A model generated the notes under the pieces. The model saw only the letters and a list, made by a program, of their open reading frames with translations. It had not been told where the DNA came from and did no database searches. A DNA stretch of 64,000 nt, taken from Acidimicrobiales bacterium. Lineage in GTDB: Bacteria; Actinomycetota; Acidimicrobiia; Acidimicrobiales; Iamiaceae. The position numbers were made by a program, and so were the translations under genes. Every line of letters starts with the position of its first letter. Within the stretch, counting starts at the first letter, position 1. Of the stretch, positions 9,897-18,950 are shown piece by piece. The stretch lies in NCBI GenBank assembly GCA_030447445.1, contig JAUJOW010000001.1, forward strand, positions 88,411 through 152,410, given 5' to 3'.

Positions 9897-11276
9897 TCAG
9901 CCGCGATCGGGGAGGTCGTACTCAGCGGCGTAGTAGGGGTACGACGGGTCGTAGGTCGTGAGGGGCGACGGATCAGCGACCCTCCCGACCGGGCGGACAT
10001 CGCTGCCGGTGATGCCGAGCCGGGCATCCCCCAGCGACCGGCGAGCGCCATCAGCGACGGCCTCCAGACGAGCGACCACATCGGGGTGGCGGTGGACGAC
10101 GTCGGCCGACTCACCGCGGTCGGCGTGGAGATCGTAGAGGTGGCGGCACTCGGTGCCGCCTTTGGCGACGTGCAGCTTCCAGCGGCCCACCCGTACCGCC
10201 TCGAGGTCGTTCATGCGGTAGTAGAAGATGGCCTCGTGCGGCGACGGGGCGTCGTCGTCGAACAGCAGGGGACCGATGTCCCGGCCGTCGATGGTTCGGT
10301 CGCCGGGGAGCTCCGCACCGGCCAACGCCGCGAAGGTCGGGAACAGGTCCATCGCCGTGGCCAGCTCGGCGGTCATGCGGCCGCTCCCGATGCGCCCCGG
10401 CCAGCGAGCGATGCACGGGACCCGCATGCCGCCCTCCCAGGTCGTGCCCTTGGCGCCCCGCAGCGGCGAGTTGCTCCCGCCCGTCCGGCACAGCGAACCG
10501 TTGTCGCTCGTGAACACGACGAGCGTCGTGTCGTCGAGGCCGAGGGTGGCGAGCTCGTGGAGGAGGACCTCGGTGGTCCAGTCGATCGCCTCGACGGCGG
10601 CGCCGTAGGTCCCGTTGCTCGCCCCTCGCAGGAACCGCTCCTGGACGTAGATCGGGAGATGGACGTACAGGTGGGCGAGGTAGAGGAAGAACGGCCGGTG
10701 GCGCTCGCCTCGGATGAACCGCACGGCCTCGGCGACGTAGCGGGCCGTCAGCGAGGCTTGGTCGGGCTGCTGCTCGAGGACCTCGTCGTCGAGCAGCAGG
10801 GGCAGCGGGGGGTAACCAGGCTGCTCACCGTCGGGGGCAGTGGGCGTACCCGACTGCCGGCCGAGGTCGTTGCTGTACGGCAGGCCGAAGTAGTGGTCGA
10901 ACCCGTGGTTGGTCGGCAGGAACGCCGGCTGGTCGCCGCAGTGCCACTTGCCGACCATCAGGGTCCGGTAGCCAGCGTCCGACAGGAGCCGGCCCATGGT
11001 GATCTCCGAGGGCGGCAGGCCCATGCCCTGCCCCGGGAAGAGCACCGGGAGCCCGTCGAAGTCGCCGAACCCGATCCTGGGCGGATAGCAGCCGGTGAGC
11101 AGCGCACCTCGTGAAGGCGAGCAGACGGGCGAACCCATGTAGAAGTCGTCGAAGCGGAGGCCCTCGGCCGCCATCCGGTCGAGCGCCGGCGTGGCGTTCA
11201 GCTTCGAGCCGTAGCAGCCCAGGTCGCCGTAGCCGAGGTCGTCGCAGTTGATGAGCACGACGTTGGGTTGGTCCAC
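9897..11276 (-). CDS. Sulfatase (arylsulfatase-like)
   Basis: This 459-residue alkaline-phosphatase-superfamily sulfatase has the metal site CDDLGYGDLG at the N-terminus, the formylglycine motif CSPSRGALLTG (Cys52 is the residue to be oxidised), GKWHCG and a late FTSDNGS metal motif. It would hydrolyse a sulfate ester; the substrate is unknown. No signal peptide is visible, so it may be cytoplasmic. I chose GTG 11276, whose product starts just before PNVVLINCDDLG as in the family. The frame is open to a TTG at 11294. No formylglycine-generating enzyme or transporter lies nearby. Confidence 0.92.
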   Translation of the reverse strand: MDQPNVVLINCDDLGYGDLGCYGSKLNATPALDRMAAEGLRFDDFYMGSPVCSPSRGALLTGCYPPRIGFGDFDGLPVLFPGQGMGLPPSEITMGRLLSDAGYRTLMVGKWHCGDQPAFLPTNHGFDHYFGLPYSNDLGRQSGTPTAPDGEQPGYPPLPLLLDDEVLEQQPDQASLTARYVAEAVRFIRGERHRPFFLYLAHLYVHLPIYVQERFLRGASNGTYGAAVEAIDWTTEVLLHELATLGLDDTTLVVFTSDNGSLCRTGGSNSPLRGAKGTTWEGGMRVPCIARWPGRIGSGRMTAELATAMDLFPTFAALAGAELPGDRTIDGRDIGPLLFDDDAPSPHEAIFYYRMNDLEAVRVGRWKLHVAKGGTECRHLYDLHADRGESADVVHRHPDVVARLEAVADGARRSLGDARLGITGSDVRPVGRVADPSPLTTYDPSYPYYAAEYDLPDRG

Positions 11277-11336
11277 CGGCGGCGAACATACCAACGCTCC
11301 CGGCGCCGCCGGTCCCCGCTGGTGGCCGGGCCGCGG

Positions 11337-12329
11337 TCAGGGTTCGGCCACGTCGATGAGGATCTTGCCGACGTTGGCGTTGGTCTCCATGTAACGGTGG
11401 GCGTCGGCGATGGCGTCGAGCGGGTACCGGCGGTCGATCACCGGGCGCAGCCGACCGTCGTCGAACAGCGGCAGCACCTCGCGGCCGAAGCGGCCGGTGA
11501 TGGCGATCTTCTCCTCGAGGGGGCGAGCCCGCAGCACGGTGCCCACCACGGTGGCCCGCTTGGGGAGCAGGGCGGCGAGGTCGAAGGTGGCGCGGCCGCC
11601 GCCCATCACCCCCACCTGCACGATCGTCCCGCCGGTACGGAGGGCCTGCACGTTGCCAGCCAGGTAGTCCCCGCCCACGACGTCGAGCACCACGTCGACG
11701 CCGTGGCCCTCGGTGGCGACACGGGCGGCGGCCACGAAGTCCTCCCCCGCCGTGTAGTCCACGACGAGGTCGGCGCCGAGGTCCCGGCACGCCGCCACCT
11801 TGGCCGTGCTGGTGGTCACCAGCACCCGGGCGCCGATGGCCCGAGCGATCTGGATGGCGGCGGTGCCCACGCCGGAGGCGCCGGCGTGGACGAGGGCCCA
11901 GCGGCCCGAGGTGAGCCGGCCCTGGGCGACGAGGGCGTCGAAGGCAGTGATCCACACCTCGGGGATGGCGGCGGCGTCGGCTACAGCCACCGTGCGGGGG
12001 ATCGGCAGGAGCTGCCGCTCGTGCACGGCGATGCGCTCGGCGTAGGCCCCGCCGCCCACGATGCCCATCACCTCGTCGCCGGTCGACCAGGCCGTGGCCC
12101 GCCTCCCCCGGGCCACTACCCGGCCGGCCAGCTCCATGCCGGGGATCTCGTGGTCCCGCGGCGGCCCGGGCTCCGGGTAGGCGCCCCGCCGCTGCAACAG
12201 GTCGGCCCGGTTGAGGGCGGTGGCCACGACGTCGACCACCACCTCCTCGGGTCCGGGCTCGGGATCGGGGACGTCCCGCAGGGTGAGCACCTCGGGTCCA
12301 CCGTGGTCCTCGAGGACGATGGCGCGCAT
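11337..12329 (-). CDS. NAD(P)H-dependent quinone oxidoreductase (MDR, PIG3-like)
   Basis: This 330-residue zinc-free medium-chain reductase has a GroES-like N-terminal domain (ALNRADLLQRRGAYPEP, GMELAGRV) and a Rossmann domain with HAGASGVGTAAIQIA. The pattern fits the PIG3/quinone oxidoreductase branch, which reduces quinones or enones with NADPH. No structural zinc cysteines are present. It is monocistronic by spacing. The 114 bases to the next gene hold a short GCGGCGAAGCCGC dyad and nothing else I can name. Confidence 0.9.
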   Translation of the reverse strand: MRAIVLEDHGGPEVLTLRDVPDPEPGPEEVVVDVVATALNRADLLQRRGAYPEPGPPRDHEIPGMELAGRVVARGRRATAWSTGDEVMGIVGGGAYAERIAVHERQLLPIPRTVAVADAAAIPEVWITAFDALVAQGRLTSGRWALVHAGASGVGTAAIQIARAIGARVLVTTSTAKVAACRDLGADLVVDYTAGEDFVAAARVATEGHGVDVVLDVVGGDYLAGNVQALRTGGTIVQVGVMGGGRATFDLAALLPKRATVVGTVLRARPLEEKIAITGRFGREVLPLFDDGRLRPVIDRRYPLDAIADAHRYMETNANVGKILIDVAEP

Positions 12330-12443
12330 GGGGGGAACCTAGAGGCCGAGCCGATAGGCGAGGCCTCCATCGAGCACGGCGCGTGTTGCGGCGAAGCCGC
12401 CACTGCTTTCGGGAGACGTGACGTGACCTGTCCGCGCAACCTC

Positions 12444-12953
12444 TTACAGGTCCAGCCGGTAGCCGAGGAGGGTGAGGTCCGGGGTCACCGGCCAGTCGAG
12501 CTCCGGTGACCGTTCGAAGCCGAGCGAGCCGTAGAGGCCGTGGGCCCGCCGCATGGCGGGGGTGGAGTGGAGTACGACGGCGCGTCGGCCGGCGGCGGCG
12601 GCCCGCTCGAGGCAGGCCACCGAGAGCGCCCGTCCCACACCCCGGCCTTCCTGGCGGGGGTCGACGGCGAGCATGCGGATGCTGGCGGCGTCGGCCACGT
12701 CGTGCTCCGCCAGGGGCGAGTCGGGGCCGGGGACGAAGGTGACCCCGCCGAGCAGGCCGCCCGCCTCGTCCACCGCCACCAAGACCTCGGCCAGCGCCGC
12801 CCGGTGGGCCACGTCGCGCAGCTCGGCCTCGTAGCCGTCATCCAGCGCCGCTGGCTCGACGGCCCGGTAGGCCTCGACGGTGAGCTGACCGAGCGCATCG
12901 TGCTCGGCCGCCGTCACCGCCCGCACGACGAACGAGGGCGGCTGCTCACCCAC
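12444..12953 (-). CDS. GNAT-family N-acetyltransferase
   Basis: This is a 169-residue single-domain GNAT protein. The acetyl-CoA pyrophosphate loop is RQEGRGVGRAL (about 96-106), preceded by the RMLAVDP strand, and LYGSLGFERS marks the C-terminal motif B. The substrate cannot be predicted. Its start overlaps the end of the upstream esterase gene by eight bases, suggesting they are cotranscribed. Confidence 0.85.
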   Translation of the reverse strand: MGEQPPSFVVRAVTAAEHDALGQLTVEAYRAVEPAALDDGYEAELRDVAHRAALAEVLVAVDEAGGLLGGVTFVPGPDSPLAEHDVADAASIRMLAVDPRQEGRGVGRALSVACLERAAAAGRRAVVLHSTPAMRRAHGLYGSLGFERSPELDWPVTPDLTLLGYRLDL

Positions 12954-14001
12954 TTCGGGGAAGCGGCTCTTCCGCCCCGGCGAGGGGGTGCTCCTCGAAG
13001 AAGTCGAGGATCAGCTCGGTGGCGTCGACGGTCTTGGTGTTGACGCCGAGCGACGGCACGTCGATGGCGCTACCGGTCCAGGTGTGGCCGCCGCCGAGCA
13101 CGGTGTAGAGCTCCACCTCGGCGCCGCCCTCGCAGCCCGGGTACACCCGGTGCTCGACATCGACGCCGATCGCCTCCAGGCTGGGCTCGGTGGCGCAGCC
13201 ATTGAGCGTCGCCCACTCGACCATGTTGTCGAGGGTGTCCTCGTAGGGGACCACCGGGTCGGCGTCACCGTGGAAGGCCAGGATCGGCAGGGGCGCGTCG
13301 CACTGCTCGGGCTTGATCTCGACGGTGACGACGCCGATGGCGGCGATGGTGTCGGGCAGGCTGCAGCCCAGGACGGCCGAGAAGAGGCCGCCGAGGGAGA
13401 GGCCAGCGGCGTAGATCCGGCGGCCGTCGGTGCAGAAGCGCTTCTCGAGGTCGGCCAGCAGGTCGCTGATGAGCACGACGTCGACCGATGGTGCCGCCTC
13501 CGAGCCGCCCACCTGCCAGGCGCCGCCGATGGCGTCCGGGGTGGCCACGATGGCCCCTCGCTTCACCGCCGCCGCCGGCAGGCCGCTGTAGACGCTCTGT
13601 TGGATGGCGTCGGAGCCGAGGCCGTGGAGGTTGAAGATCAACGGGGCCGGCGCGTTCTCGTCATAGCTCGGGGGGACGGCCAGCCGGTAGGTGCGCTCGG
13701 TCCCGCCCGAGGTGATGGCCTGCTCGACGTCGGGTGACCCGTCGGCCGGCGCCGTGACGTCGGGGGGCGTACCGCACCCGGCCGAGGGGGCCGGGGCGAC
13801 GCTCGTAGAGCCCCGATCGACGGACCCGGTCGCACCCGGGCCCGGATCGGCGGTGGTGGTCGTGGTGGTGGCGGTCGTGGTGGTGGACGCGACGCTGGTG
13901 GCGGACGGCCGGGCCTGATCGGCCGGAGCGCCGCAGGCGGCGAGCACCGCCGCCACCACCACGGCGCTGAGCAGGCAATGGTGACGAGGGATCGAGAACA
14001 C
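12946..14001 (-). CDS. Secreted lipoprotein esterase, LpqC / PHB-depolymerase-like
   Basis: This 351-residue alpha/beta hydrolase has a lipoprotein signal ending at Cys23 (VLAACGAP) and a Thr-rich linker (about 36-52). The catalytic domain carries LHGLGSD (oxyanion), nucleophile Ser202 in AAGLSLGG, an aspartate near FHGDADPVVPY and a histidine in GGGHTW. It belongs to the CE1/LpqC group that includes PHB depolymerases and feruloyl esterases, acting on polymer or phenolic esters outside the membrane. The start is an ATG just before a classic Arg/His n-region and hydrophobic stretch. Confidence 0.88.
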   Translation of the reverse strand: MFSIPRHHCLLSAVVVAAVLAACGAPADQARPSATSVASTTTTATTTTTTADPGPGATGSVDRGSTSVAPAPSAGCGTPPDVTAPADGSPDVEQAITSGGTERTYRLAVPPSYDENAPAPLIFNLHGLGSDAIQQSVYSGLPAAAVKRGAIVATPDAIGGAWQVGGSEAAPSVDVVLISDLLADLEKRFCTDGRRIYAAGLSLGGLFSAVLGCSLPDTIAAIGVVTVEIKPEQCDAPLPILAFHGDADPVVPYEDTLDNMVEWATLNGCATEPSLEAIGVDVEHRVYPGCEGGAEVELYTVLGGGHTWTGSAIDVPSLGVNTKTVDATELILDFFEEHPLAGAEEPLPRSG

Positions 14002-14055
14002 GGCGGCATCGTAGGGGCAGGACCCCGAGCGGGGATCCGGCCGGCGAACGGCCGG

Positions 14056-16731
14056 TCAGGCCAGGCGCCGCACGATGGGGTCGGCGGGGCGGGTCCAGGG
14101 GGCGAGGCGGATCCGTACGTCGGTCACGTGGGCCCCCTGGTCGGAGGCGAGCACCGGATCGAGGCGGGCGTGGGCGATCTCGGGGACGGCGTCGGCGAGG
14201 GCCGACAGCCGGAGCACGAGGTCGGCCACCCCCGCCGCCGCCGACGGGCCGATGGTGGGCACGGCCGCCACCAGGCGGTCGGCGTCGGCGTCGGTGAGGG
14301 GGACGACGGCCACCTCGGTCCGTCCGGTGGCACCGGCTGGCGCCAGCGTCAGCACCGAACCGAGGGTCGGGTTCTGGTGGATGGCCACCTCGAGGTCCAC
14401 GCCGCTCGGGGCCATGGCCTGGACGAGCGCCGGCCGCATGGCGTCCTCGTGCAGCCGAGCCATGGCGTCGTAGGCGGCGGCCACCTCCTGGGCGTTGTGC
14501 ACGTCGACGGCGACCCCTCCCGCCTCCGTCTTGGCCGGCCGTTCCAGCCCGATTGCCTTGAGGGCCACCGGGTAGCCGATGGCGTCCGCCGCCGCCACGG
14601 CCTCGGCCCTGCCCATGACGAGGCGCTGGTCGACCGGCTCGACACCGTGGGTGGCGAGCAGGGTCCGAGCGTCGTCGAGCCCCAGCCATCCGCCACCGTC
14701 GGTCGAGTCGAGGCATCGTGCGGCGAGGGCGCGGGCGGCCTCGGGGTCGGCGTCGTCCAGCTCCGGGACCAGTCCCACCGGGCGACTCCGCCAGGCGGCG
14801 TAGTCGGTCACCCGGCCGAGGGCGTAGGCGGCGGCCTCCGGAAAGGCGAACACCGGCACGAGCCCTGCCCGCCGAGCCAGGGCGGCGTCGTCTCCTTCGG
14901 GGTGCACGCCGAGGAAGGAGGCCACCACTGGCGTCTCCGGCGCCCGGTCGGCCACACCGGCCACGGCTTCGGCCACCGCGTCGGTCCGGTCGTCGAGGGT
15001 CGGGCTGTAGATGACGAGGAGGGCGTCCACCTCGGGGGCCGAGACAAGGGCGGTGGCCGCCGCCTCGTACTCGCGGGGGCCGGCGTCGGCCGAGACCTCG
15101 AGCGGGTTTCCCGACGGCGACGACGGGCCGAGCACGCCATCGAGGGCACGCAGGCGAGCGGGGGCGGGCTCGGCGAGCTGGAGCCCGGCGGCGAGACAGG
15201 CGTCGGCGGCCAGCACGGTCGGACCCCAGAAGTTGGAGAGCAGGGCCACCCGAGGCCCGTGGGGCAGGGCCTGGGAGGCGAGGACCCTGGTGACATCGAA
15301 GAGCTGTTCGAGGGTGTCGACCCGGATCACCCCGGTCTGGCGCAGCATGGCGTCGACGGTGGCGTCGGACGGCCAGCGGCCGGGCCCGTCGCCCTCCCAG
15401 CCCGCCGTCCGAGGGGAGCGACCGGCCTTGACGGCCACGATCGGCTTGCGCTGGGCCACCCGTCGGGCGATGCGGCTGAAGTTGCGGGGGTTGCCGAACG
15501 ACTCGAGGTACAGGGCCACCAGCTCGGTCCGGTCGTCGTCCTCCCAGTACTGGAGGAGGTCGTTGCCGCTCACGTCGGCCTTGTTGCCGGCGGCCACGAA
15601 GGTGGACACGCCCAGCCCGTGACGGCAGAGCTGGTCGAGCATGGCGGCCCCGATGGTGCCGGACTGGGATGACAGCCCGATCGGGCCGGGGATGGGCGTG
15701 ACCGGGGAGAACGTGGCCTGCATGCGCACGTCCGGCGCGGTGTTGACCACCCCCATCGTGTTGGGTCCGATCATGCGCATGCCGTGGCCGCGGGCCAGCT
15801 CGATGAGGCGACGTTCCCGTTCCGCCCCGACGCCGCCGGCCTCGGCGAACCCCGCCGAGATGACCACGAGGCCTTGCACCCGCTTGCGGCCGCAGTCCTC
15901 CACCACCGCCTCGACGTCTCCGGCGGGGACGACGACCACGGCGAGGTCGACGTCGTCGGGGACGTCGAGCACCGAGGGGTGGGCCCGGACGCTGGCCACG
16001 TACCCGGCTTCGGGGTTGACGGGGTAGACGGGGCCCTCGAAGCCCCCCTCGAGCAGACGGCGGAACACGACGTGGCCGAGGCTGTCGGGCCGCCGCGACG
16101 CGCCGACCACGGCGATGGAACGGGGCGCCAGGATGCGGGCCACCGAACGCGCCTCGGCGGTCTTGGCCCGGCGTTCGATGGCGGCGAGGGCCTCGTCGGT
16201 GGGCTCGATGGCCAGCTCGACCTCGATCACGCCGTCGCTGAACCGGCTGGTGGCGGCGAACCCGGCCTGTCGGAACACCGACAGCATCCGGCGGTTCTGA
16301 GGGAGCACCTGGCCGGTGAAGCCCTGGATGCCCACCTCCCGGGCGGCGGCGGCCAGGTACTCGAGCAGGACGGTGGCCAGCCCCCGGCCGGCGTGGACGT
16401 CGTCGGTGAAGAACGCCACCTCGGCGTCGCGGCGGGCCGGGGGGCGGTCGTAGCGAGCCACCCCGATGAGGTCGTCGCCGAGGAGGGCCACGAACGCCAT
16501 GCGGTCGACGTAGTCGACGTGGGTGAACCGCTCGATCTCCCGGGGCGAGAGCCGGGGCCGAGGGCTGAAGAACCGGTAGTAGATGCTCTCGGGCGACTGG
16601 CGCTCGTGGAAGGCGGCGATGCGCTCGCCGTCATCGGCCCGGATGGGGCGCACGTGCACCGTGCCGCCGTCGGCCAACGCCACGTCGGCCTCCCACCGGG
16701 CCGGGTAGGGGGGGCTCGGCGCCTCGGCCAT
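14056..16731 (-). CDS. Pat-like protein acetyltransferase: GNAT fused to inactive ADP-forming acyl-CoA synthetase
   Basis: This 891-residue protein has an N-terminal GNAT domain (about 1-170, HAGRGLATVLLEYL acetyl-CoA loop). A CoA-binding domain (about 190-320, ILAPRSIAVVGASRRPDSLG), a succinyl-CoA-ligase-like domain (LSSQSGTIGAAM) and a C-terminal ATP-grasp domain follow. Pat enzymes acetylate lysines of acyl-CoA synthetases, and the Streptomyces lividans form has this same GNAT-first order. The SHTG-type phosphohistidine motif expected after KAGRS is absent: the stretch reads RTAGWEGDGPGRWPSDA instead. The synthetase half is therefore probably a sensor rather than an enzyme. The ATG at 16731 starts the family-like MAEAP segment. 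Confidence 0.9.
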   Translation of the reverse strand: MAEAPSPPYPARWEADVALADGGTVHVRPIRADDGERIAAFHERQSPESIYYRFFSPRPRLSPREIERFTHVDYVDRMAFVALLGDDLIGVARYDRPPARRDAEVAFFTDDVHAGRGLATVLLEYLAAAAREVGIQGFTGQVLPQNRRMLSVFRQAGFAATSRFSDGVIEVELAIEPTDEALAAIERRAKTAEARSVARILAPRSIAVVGASRRPDSLGHVVFRRLLEGGFEGPVYPVNPEAGYVASVRAHPSVLDVPDDVDLAVVVVPAGDVEAVVEDCGRKRVQGLVVISAGFAEAGGVGAERERRLIELARGHGMRMIGPNTMGVVNTAPDVRMQATFSPVTPIPGPIGLSSQSGTIGAAMLDQLCRHGLGVSTFVAAGNKADVSGNDLLQYWEDDDRTELVALYLESFGNPRNFSRIARRVAQRKPIVAVKAGRSPRTAGWEGDGPGRWPSDATVDAMLRQTGVIRVDTLEQLFDVTRVLASQALPHGPRVALLSNFWGPTVLAADACLAAGLQLAEPAPARLRALDGVLGPSSPSGNPLEVSADAGPREYEAAATALVSAPEVDALLVIYSPTLDDRTDAVAEAVAGVADRAPETPVVASFLGVHPEGDDAALARRAGLVPVFAFPEAAAYALGRVTDYAAWRSRPVGLVPELDDADPEAARALAARCLDSTDGGGWLGLDDARTLLATHGVEPVDQRLVMGRAEAVAAADAIGYPVALKAIGLERPAKTEAGGVAVDVHNAQEVAAAYDAMARLHEDAMRPALVQAMAPSGVDLEVAIHQNPTLGSVLTLAPAGATGRTEVAVVPLTDADADRLVAAVPTIGPSAAAGVADLVLRLSALADAVPEIAHARLDPVLASDQGAHVTDVRIRLAPWTRPADPIVRRLA

Positions 16732-16905
16732 CACGGCGACGGTAGACCGATCCCACCCCCCGACTCGGCGTCGACTCCCACGTCGGCTTCTGGGGCAGAT
16801 CGCGGTCCTCCTGTAGCCCGCTTCCTGGCCCGGAACGGATCGGGGACCCCCTCCCCGGCCGCGGTGCCCTGGGCGACCGGACGGTGCTCGGTAGCGTGGG
16901 ACGCC

Positions 16906-17826
16906 GTGCTCGAACTGGTCGTGGTCGTCCTCGGGGTCGCCGCCGGCTTCGGTGGCGCCCGCCTGTTGCGCCGACCATCCTCCGCCGCTTCGGCGGCGTC
17001 GATCGGGCGGTCGGTCGGGGCTGCCGTCGGGCAGCGCCGCCGCCTCGACCTGGCCCGACTGCAGCGGAGCACGTTCTCGGAGATGATGCGCCACGTCACC
17101 TCCCGTGGTGGCCGGCCGGTGGTGCCCGACGCCTTCCGGGTGCGCCTCCACCCCGACGACCACGACACCGTCGCCCAGGCGCCAGGGTTCTTCACCCAGG
17201 GCATCGAGGAGGCCGTCCGCCACGCCGGCCGAGACCACGGCTGGACGGTGCCGGCCCGCATCCGCATCGAGGTCGCCGTCGACCCCACCCGCCGCCCCGG
17301 CGTCCCGGGTGTGGACGCCTCGAGCCCGGCCACCCCCGAGCCTCGCCGCTACGCCCAGCCGGTCGAGGGGCCGGCCCCGGCGCCAGCGCCCCGACCGGCT
17401 CGGCTCGAGCCGAAGGACGAGACCAGGGGGGCCTACGAGCTCGTCGACGCCGCCGCCACCCTGGGCCGCGGCACGGACCGCACGATCCGCATCGACGACA
17501 AGCGAGCCAGTCGCCGGCACGCCTCGGTCCGCCGGCGCGGGGACAGTTGGGTCGTGGTCGACGAGCGGTCGAGCAACGGGACCCGCCTCAACGGTCGCGA
17601 GCTGCCCGCCGAGCAGGAGACGCTCCTGGCTGACGGTGACGAGATCGGCATCGGCCCGGTGACCCTCGTGTTCCGGGCCGGTGACCCGGCTCCGCCGGTG
17701 CCGCCGCCGGTCCCCCCGACCACCAAGCTGCGCCCGGTCGAGCCGGTGCTGGACGACCAGCAGCGCCACGAGATCAGCCAGGAGTACCTGCCCGACGCCG
17801 GATCCGATGGTACGAGGCGGCGATGA
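16906..17826 (+). CDS. Membrane-anchored FHA-domain protein (FhaA/DUF3662-like N-terminus)
   Basis: This is a 306-residue protein. An N-terminal hydrophobic stretch (LELVVVVLGVAAGFGGARLL) leads into a DUF3662-like region (about 45-130: FSEMMRHVTSRGGRPVVPDAF). A Pro-rich linker and an FHA domain (about 175-260) follow, with GRGTDR, the SRRHA core and SSNGT phosphothreonine-binding motifs. It should bind phosphothreonine proteins made by Ser/Thr kinases. GTG 16906 is the only start near the hydrophobic segment. It ends in an ATGA overlap with the LCP gene, linking kinase signalling to wall-polymer attachment. Confidence 0.85.
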   Translation: MLELVVVVLGVAAGFGGARLLRRPSSAASAASIGRSVGAAVGQRRRLDLARLQRSTFSEMMRHVTSRGGRPVVPDAFRVRLHPDDHDTVAQAPGFFTQGIEEAVRHAGRDHGWTVPARIRIEVAVDPTRRPGVPGVDASSPATPEPRRYAQPVEGPAPAPAPRPARLEPKDETRGAYELVDAAATLGRGTDRTIRIDDKRASRRHASVRRRGDSWVVVDERSSNGTRLNGRELPAEQETLLADGDEIGIGPVTLVFRAGDPAPPVPPPVPPTTKLRPVEPVLDDQQRHEISQEYLPDAGSDGTRRR

Positions 17827-18920
17827 CGCTGGCCATCTTCTTCGTCGTCGGCCTGGCCCTGGGCGTCGGCGGTGAGCAGCTCTGGCACCGGGCTCGCGAC
17901 GCCCGAGCCGCGGCCCCCCGCCCCGCCGGTCCTTCCGCGGTCGAACCGTCGCCGGATCGAGCGCCGACCTTCGCCCGAGCACCGGGCGCCCCCGCTGCGC
18001 CCGGCCTCCCTCGGCCCGCTCGTCGCCGAGGGCGACGGATCGCCCTCGGCATCCTCCTCACCATGGTGGTGCTTCTCGTGGGCCTGCCCGTGGCCGGGTA
18101 CCTCTACGCCAACCACCAGTTCCAGAAGATCGACGAGGTGCCGGTCGGCGACGAGCTGGCGGAGTCGGCCGAGGGCACCAACTACCTCCTCGTCGGCACC
18201 GACAGCCGGGCCGGCGTGGTCGGCAACCGGTCGGACACGATGCTGGTGCTGCGCATCGTGGACGGGGCCGGCACCATGATGTCGATCCCCCGTGACCTGC
18301 TCGTCGCCATCCCCGGGAGAGACGGCCAGCACCGCATCAACGCCGCCTACAACGACGGTCCGGTCACCCTCGTGCGGACCGTGCAAGAGTCCCTCGGCAT
18401 CCCCCTCGATCGCTACGTGGAGATCGACTTCGACAGCTTCGGGGGGGTGGTCGACGCCGTGGGGGGCGTCACCATCGACTTCCCCAACCCCGTCACCGAC
18501 CCCATGTCGGGGTTGAACGTGCAGGAGACCGGCCCGGTCGAGCTCGACGGCGCCCAGGCACTCGCCTATGTGCGCTCGCGCACCTACACCGAGGTCATCA
18601 ACGGCGAGACCGTCGTCGACGGTACCGGTGACCTGGGCCGGGTCAAGCGCCAGCAGGCCTTCCTGCGGGCGGTGCTGGGCGAAGCCGGTGCGTCCCGCAA
18701 CCCGTTCGCCATGGCCCGGGTGGGCCGGGCGCTCACCGGCGGTCTCAAGATCGACGACGACATGACCCTCCTCGACGCCCTGCGCTTCGCCTGGCACATG
18801 GGCAAGCTCGACCCCCGGTCGGTGGAGTTGCCGGTGACGCCGACGGTCACCTCTGGCGGCGCCTCGGTGCTCACGCTGCGCCAACCCGAGGCTGACCCTG
18901 TCCTCCAGGAGTTCCGCTGA
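17823..18920 (+). CDS. LytR-CpsA-Psr (LCP) family protein
   Basis: This 365-residue protein has a short hydrophobic N-terminus, a long Pro/Ala cytoplasmic segment, a membrane span (about 73-95: ILLTMVVLLVGLPVAG) and an extracellular LCP domain. Visible LCP motifs are LLVGTDSRAG, RSDTMLVLRI, MMSIPRDLLV (catalytic arginine region), RINAAYNDG and ALAYVRSR, followed by RVKRQQAF. The family transfers teichoic-acid or arabinogalactan-type polymers from undecaprenyl phosphate to peptidoglycan. The ATG overlaps the FHA gene stop, so the two are cotranslated. It is convergent with phhA. Confidence 0.93.
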   Translation: MTLAIFFVVGLALGVGGEQLWHRARDARAAAPRPAGPSAVEPSPDRAPTFARAPGAPAAPGLPRPARRRGRRIALGILLTMVVLLVGLPVAGYLYANHQFQKIDEVPVGDELAESAEGTNYLLVGTDSRAGVVGNRSDTMLVLRIVDGAGTMMSIPRDLLVAIPGRDGQHRINAAYNDGPVTLVRTVQESLGIPLDRYVEIDFDSFGGVVDAVGGVTIDFPNPVTDPMSGLNVQETGPVELDGAQALAYVRSRTYTEVINGETVVDGTGDLGRVKRQQAFLRAVLGEAGASRNPFAMARVGRALTGGLKIDDDMTLLDALRFAWHMGKLDPRSVELPVTPTVTSGGASVLTLRQPEADPVLQEFR

Positions 18921-18950
18921 GGCGACCGGACCCCTCGCCGCGTCAGACGG

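Noticed and set aside
15784..16905. Extending the FHA gene upstream to 15784
   Set aside because: The extra part is antisense to the Pat-like gene and shows shadow composition. The hydrophobic N-terminus begins at GTG 16906.
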